A DNA stretch of 64,000 bases from contig JBELBV010000007.1 in NCBI GenBank assembly GCA_042095135.1, positions 1 to 64,000 of the forward strand. Reading direction: 5' to 3'. Made by a program: the position numbers and the translations under genes. This document shows positions 53,114 through 61,740 of the stretch, piece by piece. This DNA is from UA16 sp042095135. GTDB lineage: Bacteria > Bacteroidota > Bacteroidia > Flavobacteriales_D > Sanyastnellaceae. A model generated the notes under the pieces. It did no database searches and was not told the DNA's origin. It was given only the letters and a program-made list of their open reading frames with translations. Every line of letters begins with the position of its first letter. Position 1 is the stretch's first letter.

Positions 53114-54504
53114 GCCTCTGAGCTCAAGCGTGCGAAATGCTCGTGAAACAGCGGAATGGTCTCAATGCCTTTGAAGTAGTTGAACACGCCGTAGTGCTCG
53201 TTGGGCGAGTGGATAGCATCGCTGTCCAAGCCAAATCCCATCAACACCGTTTTGAGTCCCAAAATGCGCTCAAAACTCGAAACGATGGGAATGGATCCGC
53301 CTCCTCTGAAGGGCACGGGCTTGCGGCCAAATGTCGCCTCCATAGCGGAAGATGCCGCCTGATACGCTGCGGAATCCGTCGGTGTCACAGCCGCTTCACC
53401 TCCGTGCATGGGCGTGACCTTGACCTTTACAGACGGCGGTGCAATGGCTTCAAAGTGGCGTGTGAACAAGGCTGTAATTTGCTCCGAATCTTGATTGGGC
53501 ACCAAGCGCATGGAGATTTTGGCGGTCGCTTTGCTGGCGATGACCGTCTTGGCCCCGTCGCCGGTGTAGCCGCCCCACATGCCGTTGACATCGAGTGTGG
53601 GTCGGATGCTCATCCGCTCCGGAGCGGTGTAGCCCTTCTCCCCTTCCACAGCTCCGATGTCAATGCTTTTTTTGTACTCGTCTTCACTGAACGGCGCTTC
53701 GGCCATGGCGTCTCGTTCTTCGCGAGATAATTCCACCACATCGTCGTAGAAGCCATCCACCGTGATCCGTTGGTCTTCGTCCTTCAACGAAGCAATCATC
53801 TCACAGAGGATATTGATGGGATTGGGCGCTGCACCTCCGTACAATCCGGAGTGCAGGTCGCGGTTGGGGCCGGTGACTTCGACCTCGACGTAGCTCAAAC
53901 CACGCAGGCCCACGGTGATGGAGGGAACGTCATTGGCAATGATGCCGGTGTCGCTGACGAGCACGATATCCGCAGCGATTTTTTCCCGATGCGTCTCGAG
54001 GAAGGCGTCCAAGTGTTCGGAACCCACTTCTTCTTCGCCTTCAATCATGAACTTCACGTTGCAATGGAGGGCATTGCTCTGCACCATGGCTTCAAGAGCC
54101 TTGACATGCATAAAAAATTGCCCTTTATCGTCGCACGCTCCGCGAGCGAAAATGGCGCCTTCCGGGTGGATATCGGTCTTTTTGATCACCGGCTCAAAGG
54201 CAGGCGCATCCCACAGCTCCAGTGGATCCGCAGGTTGAACGTCGTAGTGGCCATACACCAATACCGTCGGCGCGTCGGGCCCGACCATTTTCTCACCGTA
54301 CACCACGGGATAGCCTTCGGTGGGGATGATTTCGACGTTTTCACCCCCTGCAGTTTCGAGTTGTTTGGCGACGAGTTCGGCACATTTCTGAACATCCCCC
54401 GCAAATGCAGGGTCAGCGGAAACGGATGGAATGCGGAGCAGTTCAAACAACTCCTCTAGGAAACGGTCGCGGTTGGATTCAATGTAGGGCTGGCAGGCAG
54501 ACAT
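53110..54504 (-). CDS. M20-family dipeptidase
   Basis: A 464-residue zinc peptidase of the M20 family, dipeptidase type. Metal and catalytic segments are intact: VLVYGHYDVQPADP (His and Asp), FARGACDDKGQFFMHVKA (bridging Asp), FMIEGEEEVGSEHL (catalytic Glu and metal Glu), VLVSDTGI (Asp) and, at the C-terminus, SDAIHSPNEHYG (His). A dimerisation domain lies between. No signal peptide, so cytoplasmic hydrolysis of dipeptides is expected. ATG 54504 is chosen over the longer frame start at 54576 because the extra residues look non-conserved and a promoter-like TAAATTCG box lies at 54532-54539. Confidence 0.92.
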   Translation of the reverse strand: MSACQPYIESNRDRFLEELFELLRIPSVSADPAFAGDVQKCAELVAKQLETAGGENVEIIPTEGYPVVYGEKMVGPDAPTVLVYGHYDVQPADPLELWDAPAFEPVIKKTDIHPEGAIFARGACDDKGQFFMHVKALEAMVQSNALHCNVKFMIEGEEEVGSEHLDAFLETHREKIAADIVLVSDTGIIANDVPSITVGLRGLSYVEVEVTGPNRDLHSGLYGGAAPNPINILCEMIASLKDEDQRITVDGFYDDVVELSREERDAMAEAPFSEDEYKKSIDIGAVEGEKGYTAPERMSIRPTLDVNGMWGGYTGDGAKTVIASKATAKISMRLVPNQDSEQITALFTRHFEAIAPPSVKVKVTPMHGGEAAVTPTDSAAYQAASSAMEATFGRKPVPFRGGGSIPIVSSFERILGLKTVLMGFGLDSDAIHSPNEHYGVFNYFKGIETIPLFHEHFARLSSEA

Positions 54505-54531
54505 GGTCGTGGGTTTTGGTTCAATCAGTGA

Positions 54532-54539
54532 CGAATTTA
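54532..54539 (-). promoter_or_regulatory. Minus-7-like box of the M20-LEA-BNR operon (TAAATTCG)
   Basis: One base from TAnnTTTG, 27 nt before ATG 54504, inside the 120-bp divergent gap to proline dehydrogenase. Confidence 0.4.
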
Positions 54540-54610
54540 AGCCAACTCCAGTTGTACCCCATGCACGCAGGCACAAGCGACTGAGGAAGCCGAATCGGTG
54601 GCCGACACGC

Positions 54611-54618
54611 TATATTTG
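54611..54618 (+). promoter_or_regulatory. Minus-7 box of proline dehydrogenase (TATATTTG)
   Basis: Exact TAnnTTTG match ending 6 nt before ATG 54625; predicts a leaderless transcript and rules out the upstream GTG at 54598. Confidence 0.6.
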
Positions 54619-54624
54619 CAGGCG

Positions 54625-55815
54625 ATGGCCAACCGACCTCAAACACCCAATTTTGAAGACACACAGCGCGCGTTCTCCCACCTCACGGAGCGGGAATTGA
54701 TGCGGGCGTTGGTCCTGTTTCAAACCGTGGGCAACATCGGGCTAGTGCGCGTGGGAAAGGCGTTGATGCAACTCGCGCTCGCCTTGCGCATTCCGGTAGG
54801 TTGGGCCATTCGCCCCACCGTTTACAGCCACTTTTGCGGAGGGGAGACCATTGCAGAATGCGAGGAGACGGTGGCGACGTTGTCCAACAACAACGTCCAC
54901 ACCATTCTGGATTACAGCGCAGAAGGCAAGGAGCAAGAATCCGATTTAGACGCAACGCAACAGCGCATTCTTGAGGCGATTGAAGCGACCCAAGGCGATG
55001 ACCGCCACGCATTTTCGGTTTTCAAAGTGAGCGGCGTGGCCTCGACCGCCCTGCTGCAAAAGGCGGCCGAGAACCCCGACCAATTGACCGACGCGGAGTC
55101 GAAGGCCTGGAACCGCGTCCAAGCGCGTGTGGACGAGCTATGCAGCCGCGCAGCCGCGCTCGGCACGCCCATTTTCATCGATGCCGAAGAAACGTGGTTG
55201 CAGGATGCCATCGATGCACTGGCCTTAGATCAAATGCGGAAGCACAACACCGAACGCGCGGTGGTCTTTAACACCGTACAGCTCTACCGCCACGATCGCT
55301 TGGCCTATTTGCAGGCGCTGACCTATCAGGCCGCTGAAGAGGGATGGCACCTCGGTGTGAAACTCGTCCGGGGGGCCTACATGGAAAAAGAACGAGAGCG
55401 GGCCGCAGAACGAGGCTACCCTTCGCCCATCCAATCCGATAAAGCCGCCACAGACCGCGACTTCGATGCCGCGATTCAGTGGTGCGTCGAACACCTTGAC
55501 CGGCTGGCATTTTGTGCAGGCAGCCACAACGAGGCGAGCAACGCGCTCTTGGCCAAGTGCCTCGAAGACGCCGGCATCTCGGCAGATGACTCCCGCGTGT
55601 GGTCAGCCCAGCTCCTGGGCATGAGCGACCACATCAGCTTCAACTTGTCGCAATCAGGGTTGAATGTGGCGAAATACGTTCCGTTCGGCCCCATCCGTGA
55701 GACCATCCCGTACTTGATTCGGCGCGCCGAGGAAAACTCCTCTGTCGCGGGGCAAACCTCAAGGGAATTGGAACTCATCCGACGCGAGGTGCAGCGGCGT
55801 AAACAATCGACCTGA
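54625..55815 (+). CDS. Proline dehydrogenase
   Basis: A 396-residue FAD-dependent proline dehydrogenase (PutA proline-oxidising domain only, no P5C dehydrogenase fused), which oxidises proline to pyrroline-5-carboxylate. Characteristic segments: TIAECEETVATLSNNNVHTI and LDYSAEGKEQE near residue 95, PIFIDAEETWLQDAIDALAL, VFNTVQLYRHDRLAYLQAL, the substrate-binding GVKLVRGAYMEKERERA, CAGSHNEASN, and YVPFGPIRETIPYLIRRAEE at the end. The RRAEEN arginines bind the carboxylate in known enzymes. Start fixed by the promoter box. The stop lies 3 bp from the stop of the convergent receptor gene. Confidence 0.94.
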   Translation: MANRPQTPNFEDTQRAFSHLTERELMRALVLFQTVGNIGLVRVGKALMQLALALRIPVGWAIRPTVYSHFCGGETIAECEETVATLSNNNVHTILDYSAEGKEQESDLDATQQRILEAIEATQGDDRHAFSVFKVSGVASTALLQKAAENPDQLTDAESKAWNRVQARVDELCSRAAALGTPIFIDAEETWLQDAIDALALDQMRKHNTERAVVFNTVQLYRHDRLAYLQALTYQAAEEGWHLGVKLVRGAYMEKERERAAERGYPSPIQSDKAATDRDFDAAIQWCVEHLDRLAFCAGSHNEASNALLAKCLEDAGISADDSRVWSAQLLGMSDHISFNLSQSGLNVAKYVPFGPIRETIPYLIRRAEENSSVAGQTSRELELIRREVQRRKQST

Positions 55816-55818
55816 TCG

Positions 55819-58068
55819 TTACAACGTGATGCTGATGCCGGCTCGGAAGAGACGCGGCATGTTCGGACGCAGTCCCGCCGGGCGCATGGCTACGACGGCT
55901 GATGAATTGAATGCGTTGTTGACACCCACGTAGGCCGTGCACTGTGCATTCACATCGCAACGGTACATCGCATCCAGAATCGCCACGGCATCAGTCGCGT
56001 TCGTTGCATCAAACGTGGCTTTCCCAGCTTCCACGCGCATGGATGATGCGTACCGGGCGTTGAGCTCAAGCGCATGATTCCCGCGGATGATCGACAACTG
56101 GGCGTTGCCTTGATGGGGCGACAAGTACGGCAAATAATCCCCCTCCTCGACCACGCTCCACGGGCCAAAATCGCTTTCGAAGGCCGAGGTGAACCGCGCC
56201 AATGTGTATGTGTACGTCAACCGCAATGGCAGAGCAACATGAGCGGCGTTGGGTGCCAATTCCCCAGCCCATTCGCATTCTACACCACTCGTTTGCGCCG
56301 AGCCGCCGTTGAACAAATCTCCGGTTCCCAATCCGCCTGTGGCCGTCAAGTCAGACCCCAGCAAGTCAGCATAGGTGTTGTGGAACACCACAAACTGACC
56401 GGCACTGTGAACCCGACTCCAGCGGTATCCCAATTCAGCGTTCGCACTGGACTCCGGCCGGGTGTTCGGGGCACTTCCCGGTGGAATGAACCCTCGGTGC
56501 ACCCCCAAGAAGAGGTGGTCCGTATTCGGCAGCTCATACGTCAATCCCACGCCTGGTAACCACACGGCCACTGCATTGCTTCGCTCCTCAGGTTTGCCCT
56601 GCCGATCTGCATCGTGGGAGGCATAGGACTGGCGGTAGAATTCCATCTGTTCCGTCCGAATGCCTGGAGTCAGGATCCAGTGCTCGTGGCGCAAGGTGGC
56701 TCGTACGAATCCGGCAAACGCTCGAGCACCATCAATCCGGTTGCCCGCACTGCCCGGGGTTCCCTCTTCAATAAGGCGCATATGATTGTCGCTGAGGCGG
56801 TACGCATCGCGCCATTGGAAGCGGTCCACCCAGTCTGCATGGAAGCGCGCTCCGTACACCACTTGGTGGTGGTTTTCAGCTCCCCATTTGAAGGTGCCGC
56901 GGTGCTGCACCCCGCGGGTTCCGTACCAACGGTTGTTGGCTTTCACCAACAACGCTTCACCCTCCGGTGTGTTACCCTTGAGCACATCCACCTCATTGGA
57001 TGAATAGAGACTGAGCAAGCTGGTACGCTCGCCATACGCGTCTCGGTATCCGTCGAGCTTGTACCAATTCCGGTGAAACCGGGTCCGGTAGAGGTCCGTC
57101 TCGAATTGCCAATGTTCAGAAACCGTGACTTCATGCCCAAGTACAACCTGGCTCTGGTTGGCCGCCATCACATCTTGTGCGGAAGCTGCGTACCGTGCCA
57201 AAGGATCCGCCGTGAAATCCGCTTCAGTCAGGCCGGCATAGGTTTCGTGGCTTTCCTCCTCAACAAAACCCACCTTTAGTTGGAAGCTCTGGGCAACACG
57301 CCGTTCCGGAGCCGCCGTCCATCGCACCTTGGCGATGCCATCGGTTTTGACAAACCCCGTCGGTTGGTCGCCCGGGAGGTGCTTGAAGCCATCGCTGCCC
57401 AACTGTATGCCTTCGACCAAGGCTCCCCATGTTCCCTTCTTGCCGGACCATTGTTGCACCGAGCGAATGTGACGAAGGTGGCCGCCGTAATTGCTGATTT
57501 CCGATCGAAAGACCACTTGTGAGGGGGCATCTTCGATGGGGGTTGTGACCAAGTTAATGGCTCCACCAGCGGTCTGCGGCCCAAATGCAATTTGGCTACT
57601 CCCTTTGAGCACCTCTACCGAGCTCATCCGGGCAATGGAGGGAAAATAATAGGCGGCTGGAGCCGTGTATGGAGCCGGTGCCATCAGTACCCCGTCTTCC
57701 ATCAGCGTGATGCGCGCACTTCGCTCGGAGCCCGAGCCGCGCAAACCAATGTTAGGCCGCAACCCGTACCCATCCTCTTCTTGGATGTTCACACCGCTCA
57801 CGGCACGCAGCACACGCAGCGGGTCGGTGAACGCATACCGCTCCAATTCGGCTGGAGAAATTACGTGCAATGCACCCGGCACCTCATCCAATCCCCGTGC
57901 TCCTGCTCCCAAGCCGACCGCCTCAATGGACGCCTCCGGTATCGAGTGCCACATCGACAACATCGCCGAAATCGAATCCTCCCTCAGCGGAGCCGAATCC
58001 TGTGCTTTCGCCCCCCCGCAAAGGAGGATTAAAAAGGCGAAGTGAAGAGGGAAAAAACGGCGGTGCAT
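55819..58068 (-). CDS. FecA-like TonB-dependent receptor
   Basis: A 749-residue outer membrane receptor. Signal peptide (MHRRFFPLHFAFLILLCGGA) is followed by a plug domain with GLDEVPGALHVISPAELERY, VLRAVSGVNIQEEDGYGLRP, NIGLRGSGSERSARITLMED and YYFPSIARMSSVEVLKGSSQ, then a barrel that ends with FRAGISITL. The NIGLRGSGSERS and APYTAPAAYYFP blocks are typical of FecA-type ferric citrate receptors. It lacks the carboxypeptidase-regulatory-like N-terminal domain common in SusC proteins. ATG 58068 is chosen because it starts the signal peptide. A perfect palindrome 67 bp upstream (58135-58151) may confer metal control. Substrate assignment to iron chelates is inference. Confidence 0.9.
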   Translation of the reverse strand: MHRRFFPLHFAFLILLCGGAKAQDSAPLREDSISAMLSMWHSIPEASIEAVGLGAGARGLDEVPGALHVISPAELERYAFTDPLRVLRAVSGVNIQEEDGYGLRPNIGLRGSGSERSARITLMEDGVLMAPAPYTAPAAYYFPSIARMSSVEVLKGSSQIAFGPQTAGGAINLVTTPIEDAPSQVVFRSEISNYGGHLRHIRSVQQWSGKKGTWGALVEGIQLGSDGFKHLPGDQPTGFVKTDGIAKVRWTAAPERRVAQSFQLKVGFVEEESHETYAGLTEADFTADPLARYAASAQDVMAANQSQVVLGHEVTVSEHWQFETDLYRTRFHRNWYKLDGYRDAYGERTSLLSLYSSNEVDVLKGNTPEGEALLVKANNRWYGTRGVQHRGTFKWGAENHHQVVYGARFHADWVDRFQWRDAYRLSDNHMRLIEEGTPGSAGNRIDGARAFAGFVRATLRHEHWILTPGIRTEQMEFYRQSYASHDADRQGKPEERSNAVAVWLPGVGLTYELPNTDHLFLGVHRGFIPPGSAPNTRPESSANAELGYRWSRVHSAGQFVVFHNTYADLLGSDLTATGGLGTGDLFNGGSAQTSGVECEWAGELAPNAAHVALPLRLTYTYTLARFTSAFESDFGPWSVVEEGDYLPYLSPHQGNAQLSIIRGNHALELNARYASSMRVEAGKATFDATNATDAVAILDAMYRCDVNAQCTAYVGVNNAFNSSAVVAMRPAGLRPNMPRLFRAGISITL

Positions 58069-58134
58069 GGTGCGTGAATTGCATTGCAAATTTGTGCGCG
58101 CCTTGCGCCATGAACAATCCCACAAATGGGGTAA

Positions 58135-58151
58135 TTTAGAATTGTTCTAAA
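58135..58151. promoter_or_regulatory. Palindrome TTTAGAA-TTG-TTCTAAA, candidate metal-responsive operator
   Basis: A perfect 7-3-7 inverted repeat upstream of the FecA-like receptor. The TTTAGA/TCTAAA half-sites resemble operators of DtxR/MntR-family metal regulators as I recall them. A terminator of the preceding cytochrome gene is less likely, since the stem is AT rich and no T tract follows on the minus strand. Confidence 0.5.
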
Positions 58152-58175
58152 CAAGAGCTGTCGCCTTCGATCGGC

Positions 58176-60119
58176 TCAACCCTTCATCCATCGAATGCTC
58201 TGCTGGTGCTGTTCAAACACCAACTGCAGCAAGTAGGTGCCTGCTGCCAAATCGCCCACCACGAGGCCTTCCAACGCTTCGTCCACCTGCACTTCACGGA
58301 CAAAGCGACCGCTCGCGTCCAACAGGCGAACAGTCACCGGTAGTTCCGTGCCCGCGGGAATCAGGCGCAACCGGCCCCCAGCTGCCACTGGATTAGGCGC
58401 CACGCGCCAGTCAATTGCACTCGGATCGAATCCCGGCCATCCGGTGGCCATTGTGCTGGCGACCACAACGGGTGTGCGGTCCGCATCATTGTACATGCTT
58501 TCGAAAGCTGAGATACGCTCGCTTAAATCCGAAAATTCAAACAAGGCACTCACCCACCGCGCCGGCACCGCTTGGTAGTGCAGGCGCACTGTAGCTTCGA
58601 CTCGAGCGGCCTCAGAGACGGATGAAATACGGTACACCAATCGATCAGTGCCCGAGCCTTCTTCTCCATCGCGGCGGTTGAAGTCCTCATCGAGGATCGC
58701 CATGGGTCCCACTTGAACAGTGTCATACACCGGATGCAAGGCCGAGAAGCCGCGCGGCACCAAGCGGTTATCCTTCAAAATGACATCGGCGCGTTCGAGC
58801 ACTTGGGTGTTGGCCCCGGTGACATCGCCCATGACCAGCTCGTATACCTGGACTTGGTCTTCGGCATTGATCTCGTTCCAGTGAGGTTCGTACTCCTCAT
58901 CCCGCCCAAAAATCCCGTTGACGTCCGACCACTGACCGCTGTGGAACAACGTGTCCGTTCCGCCGTTTGTCAAAATGAATTCCAAGAACGCCACCCGCGC
59001 AGGGTAGCCGCTCGGAAACTTGTGCCCAGCCAGGTTTTCGACTTCCACCTCGAAAGCCCATTCCCCAGGGGCTGAAGCCAGCTGATTGACGCTCAGGCGG
59101 GCTGTTTCGTGTTGCAGCGAAGCGACGGTGCGGGCGATGGTGGAATCGAATTGCGTGGGTGAAGCACTCAAACTGAGCTGCACGGCGTTGTCGCGCATCA
59201 ACTTCAACATGAAAGCATTCCCCCCCACGAGGTGATGTTTGCCAAACCGCTGGGCAAACAACCAATTGGGCTGTGTAGCCACTATGGCCCCGCCCTCCAC
59301 CTGCGGCATGTGACAGGTTTGACATTGGACGTTTTCGGCATTGAATGCCGAGTTGACCCATTCGAGGTAAGTGGTCTGCTCGAAAAAGACATTTCCGGTC
59401 TCTTCCCCATCGAGGTCCTGGGTGTGCGTGTACAAGGAATGGCAGCTCGCGCAGACTTCGCTGTTGCGCATGTGTTCCCCGTACGCCGGGATGAAGCCCG
59501 TCTGGCCGCTCATGAGGCCGTCCCACGGATTCTCGAAACCGCCCCACGCGACGTTCTCTTCATTGATGGGCAAATCGCCGTTGTGGCGGTCGGCCAAACC
59601 AATATCGTCAATGCTGTGGCAACCGGTGCATCCCACACCGTCCAAGCCCAATTCATCGTCGAACAAATCCTCCATCGTGTAGCCGTTGGGTCCGACTTTG
59701 CCCGTCATGTGGGCCTCGTGGTACCCCTGCGGTGCGTGGCAGGCCGTGCACAGGTTCTCGATGGATTCGCGGTGCGTGGGGTTGATTAACCCCTCGTGGT
59801 CCACTTTGGCCTGCCAAAAAGGATCCCGGGCGCTGTTCGCCATCAACGTGGCTTGCCAATCCGTAACCGGGCTGACGGTCGCTCCACTTTCATCCACCAG
59901 TGCGTGGCCGTCAGGGTCCGGCGCATGGCAATTGACACAGTTGCCCGAACCGGTGAAATACACCCCTTCCTCGGTGCAGAGTTCCCCCATTCGCCAGCGC
60001 GTCCACTCAGCATCGTCCTTGCCAAACCGTTTGTGCGGGTCTTGCGCGCCCGTCAGCAATTGCCCGAAGCCGAGGGCCACCAAAGGCACGAAGAGGGCAA
60101 TGTAGGTTCTGCGAAGCAT
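58176..60119 (-). CDS. Five-haem c-type cytochrome with T9SS sorting domain
   Basis: A 647-residue exported protein. After the signal peptide (MLRRTYIALFVPLVALGFGQ) five haem-binding sites appear: CVNCH (61-65), CTACH (124-128), CTGCH (164-168), CASCH (223-227) and CQTCH (266-270), with many extra His as possible distal ligands (for example HEAH, RHNG, FGKHH). From about 290 to 560 the chain is beta rich (VEVENLAGHKFPSGYPARVA resembles multihaem cytochrome segments that bind a haem His). The last about 80 residues (APNPVAAGGRLRLI, RLLDASGRFVREV, LAAGTYLLQLVFE) are a T9SS type A sorting domain. It is thus predicted to gain haem in the periplasm and then reach the cell surface. ATG 60119 is preferred to a longer start at 60167, which would cross both promoter boxes. 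Confidence 0.9.
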   Translation of the reverse strand: MLRRTYIALFVPLVALGFGQLLTGAQDPHKRFGKDDAEWTRWRMGELCTEEGVYFTGSGNCVNCHAPDPDGHALVDESGATVSPVTDWQATLMANSARDPFWQAKVDHEGLINPTHRESIENLCTACHAPQGYHEAHMTGKVGPNGYTMEDLFDDELGLDGVGCTGCHSIDDIGLADRHNGDLPINEENVAWGGFENPWDGLMSGQTGFIPAYGEHMRNSEVCASCHSLYTHTQDLDGEETGNVFFEQTTYLEWVNSAFNAENVQCQTCHMPQVEGGAIVATQPNWLFAQRFGKHHLVGGNAFMLKLMRDNAVQLSLSASPTQFDSTIARTVASLQHETARLSVNQLASAPGEWAFEVEVENLAGHKFPSGYPARVAFLEFILTNGGTDTLFHSGQWSDVNGIFGRDEEYEPHWNEINAEDQVQVYELVMGDVTGANTQVLERADVILKDNRLVPRGFSALHPVYDTVQVGPMAILDEDFNRRDGEEGSGTDRLVYRISSVSEAARVEATVRLHYQAVPARWVSALFEFSDLSERISAFESMYNDADRTPVVVASTMATGWPGFDPSAIDWRVAPNPVAAGGRLRLIPAGTELPVTVRLLDASGRFVREVQVDEALEGLVVGDLAAGTYLLQLVFEQHQQSIRWMKG

Positions 60120-60132
60120 GGAGAGGGAATGG

Positions 60133-60140
60133 TATCTTTG
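60133..60140 (+). promoter_or_regulatory. Minus-7 box of the sugar dehydrogenase gene (TATCTTTG)
   Basis: Exact match 25 nt before ATG 60166. It abuts the opposing cytochrome box with no base in between. Confidence 0.6.
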
Positions 60141-60148
60141 CAAAGTTA
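60141..60148 (-). promoter_or_regulatory. Minus-7 box of the pentahaem cytochrome gene (TAACTTTG)
   Basis: Exact TAnnTTTG match on the minus strand, 21 nt before ATG 60119. With the plus-strand box it forms a CTTTGCAAAG palindrome, so polymerase can probably occupy only one direction at a time. Confidence 0.6.
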
Positions 60149-60165
60149 GCTTGCAAAGTAGATTC

Positions 60166-61740
60166 ATGCCATCACGTTATGCCCTCCATTGCCGCGGACG
60201 TTCCGCACTGTTTGCCATTATTGCAACATTGCTTGCGTGCACCGGTTTCAGCCAATCGACAGCTCCGGAGTCCATTGTGGGCGAACGATTGATTGCAGCA
60301 GAATGGCCCGTCTCAGTCCGCCCGGCGTCACACGCTGAAGACGAGACCAACCTCCTCATCGTCTGCCACAGCGGATTGGTCATGTGGTACGACGAAGAGA
60401 CGGGAGAAGTCCGCGACGAACCCTTTTTGGACTTGAGTTCAACCGGATTGGATCTCTGTGATTACGGCATCATGAGCGAGCAAGGGTTGAACGACCTCAT
60501 CTTGGACCCCGACTTTGAATCCAATGGCCTGTTCTACGTCATTTACAACGGATACCGCCCGGACGGCACAGGCACCTTCATCGACGAACGGCTTGTGTGC
60601 TTCGGCACCAACGCCGACCGCACCGCGGCAGACACCAGTACCTGGTCCGAAGTCCTCGAGCTCGTGCAGCCTGCCCGTGGGCACAATGGCGGGCAACTTC
60701 ACTTTGGACCACTCGACGGCTACCTGTACATCAGCACAGGCGACGGCGGCGGCACCGGAACCGGTGAAACCGGAGGCGGAAGCGGCGGCGACGACCACGG
60801 TCCCATCGGAAACGGACAAAACCTCGAGACCTTACTCGGCAAACTCCTGCGCATCGACGCACACGGACTTGACCCGTACACTATCCCCGAAGACAACCCC
60901 TTTCTTGGCAACCCAGATGCGCTTAACGAAATCTGGGCATACGGATTCCGAAACCCGTGGCGGTGGAGTTTCGACCGCTTGACCGGAGACAAATTCATCG
61001 GCGACGTCGGTGAAGTCGATTGGGAAGAAATCAGCATGGAATCGGCTGCATCAGCAGGTGGGCTGAACTTCGGGTGGCGTTTGATGGAAGGGCCCATGTG
61101 CTATGAACCCGTGGTGGATTGCGATCCCGACGGGAACCTCGAGCTTCCTATTTTCTCCTATCCCCACGAAAACGGCTGGTGCTCAGTCATCGGCGGTTAT
61201 CGCTACCGTGGAAGCGAAATCCCCACCCTGTACGGCAGCTACGTCTTCACCGATGCGTGCGGTTTTTACGATGTCAAATTCTGGTCCCTGACCGAACAAG
61301 CGGATGGCACATGGGTGGATGCACCGTTGGATATTCAAGTTCCGGACGGCTTCGTGCAATGGGACGAGACGCGCTTTGGCTTCAGCGAAAACAACCGAGG
61401 CGAGCTCTACCTGTGCACACGGCTGAACATCTACAAATTGGTTTACGACCCTGCCGACCAATCTGGTGGGGGAGACCTGGCGGAGGTGTTGCGGTTTACG
61501 CCCAACCCAGTTGTGATTGGGAACGATGTCATCTTGGACATTGGTGTCAATGCCTTCTTGACCCACCTGCGCATCACGGATGCAAGCGGGCGACTCATTC
61601 ACGATGTCGAACTCTCAGGCGCGGAGGCTCCTTACACCTGGAACACCGCAGGCATGACCGCTGGGACGTTCATTGTCGAAGCGTGGAGCGCTGGAAATGC
61701 GACACCGATCCGCGGAAAGCTGAGCGTCATTCGCCCATAG
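60166..61740 (+). CDS. PQQ-type sugar dehydrogenase with T9SS sorting domain
   Basis: A 524-residue exported protein: signal peptide (RSALFAIIATLLACTGFSQ, residues about 12-30), a six-bladed propeller of the glucose/sorbosone dehydrogenase family (about 35-435), and a T9SS type A tail from FTPNPVVIGNDVI (about 445) to SVIRP. Family features: NGLFYVIYNGYRPDGTG, the GHNGGQLHFGPLDGYLYIST segment with the catalytic-type His, YGFRNPWRWSFDRLTGD (the conserved RNP-x-G-like site) and GDVGEVDWEEIS. Characterised members oxidise aldoses with PQQ bound; the cofactor here is inferred. An alternative is the Hedgehog-interacting-protein-like non-enzymatic group of the same fold. ATG 60166 is chosen because the longer frame start at 60118 precedes the promoter. 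The tail overlaps the convergent gene by 14 bp. Confidence 0.87.
   Translation: MPSRYALHCRGRSALFAIIATLLACTGFSQSTAPESIVGERLIAAEWPVSVRPASHAEDETNLLIVCHSGLVMWYDEETGEVRDEPFLDLSSTGLDLCDYGIMSEQGLNDLILDPDFESNGLFYVIYNGYRPDGTGTFIDERLVCFGTNADRTAADTSTWSEVLELVQPARGHNGGQLHFGPLDGYLYISTGDGGGTGTGETGGGSGGDDHGPIGNGQNLETLLGKLLRIDAHGLDPYTIPEDNPFLGNPDALNEIWAYGFRNPWRWSFDRLTGDKFIGDVGEVDWEEISMESAASAGGLNFGWRLMEGPMCYEPVVDCDPDGNLELPIFSYPHENGWCSVIGGYRYRGSEIPTLYGSYVFTDACGFYDVKFWSLTEQADGTWVDAPLDIQVPDGFVQWDETRFGFSENNRGELYLCTRLNIYKLVYDPADQSGGGDLAEVLRFTPNPVVIGNDVILDIGVNAFLTHLRITDASGRLIHDVELSGAEAPYTWNTAGMTAGTFIVEAWSAGNATPIRGKLSVIRP

Noticed and set aside
58135..58151. Palindrome as terminator of the cytochrome gene
   Set aside because: Stem is AT rich with a 3-nt loop and no T tract follows; position upstream of the receptor suits an operator better.
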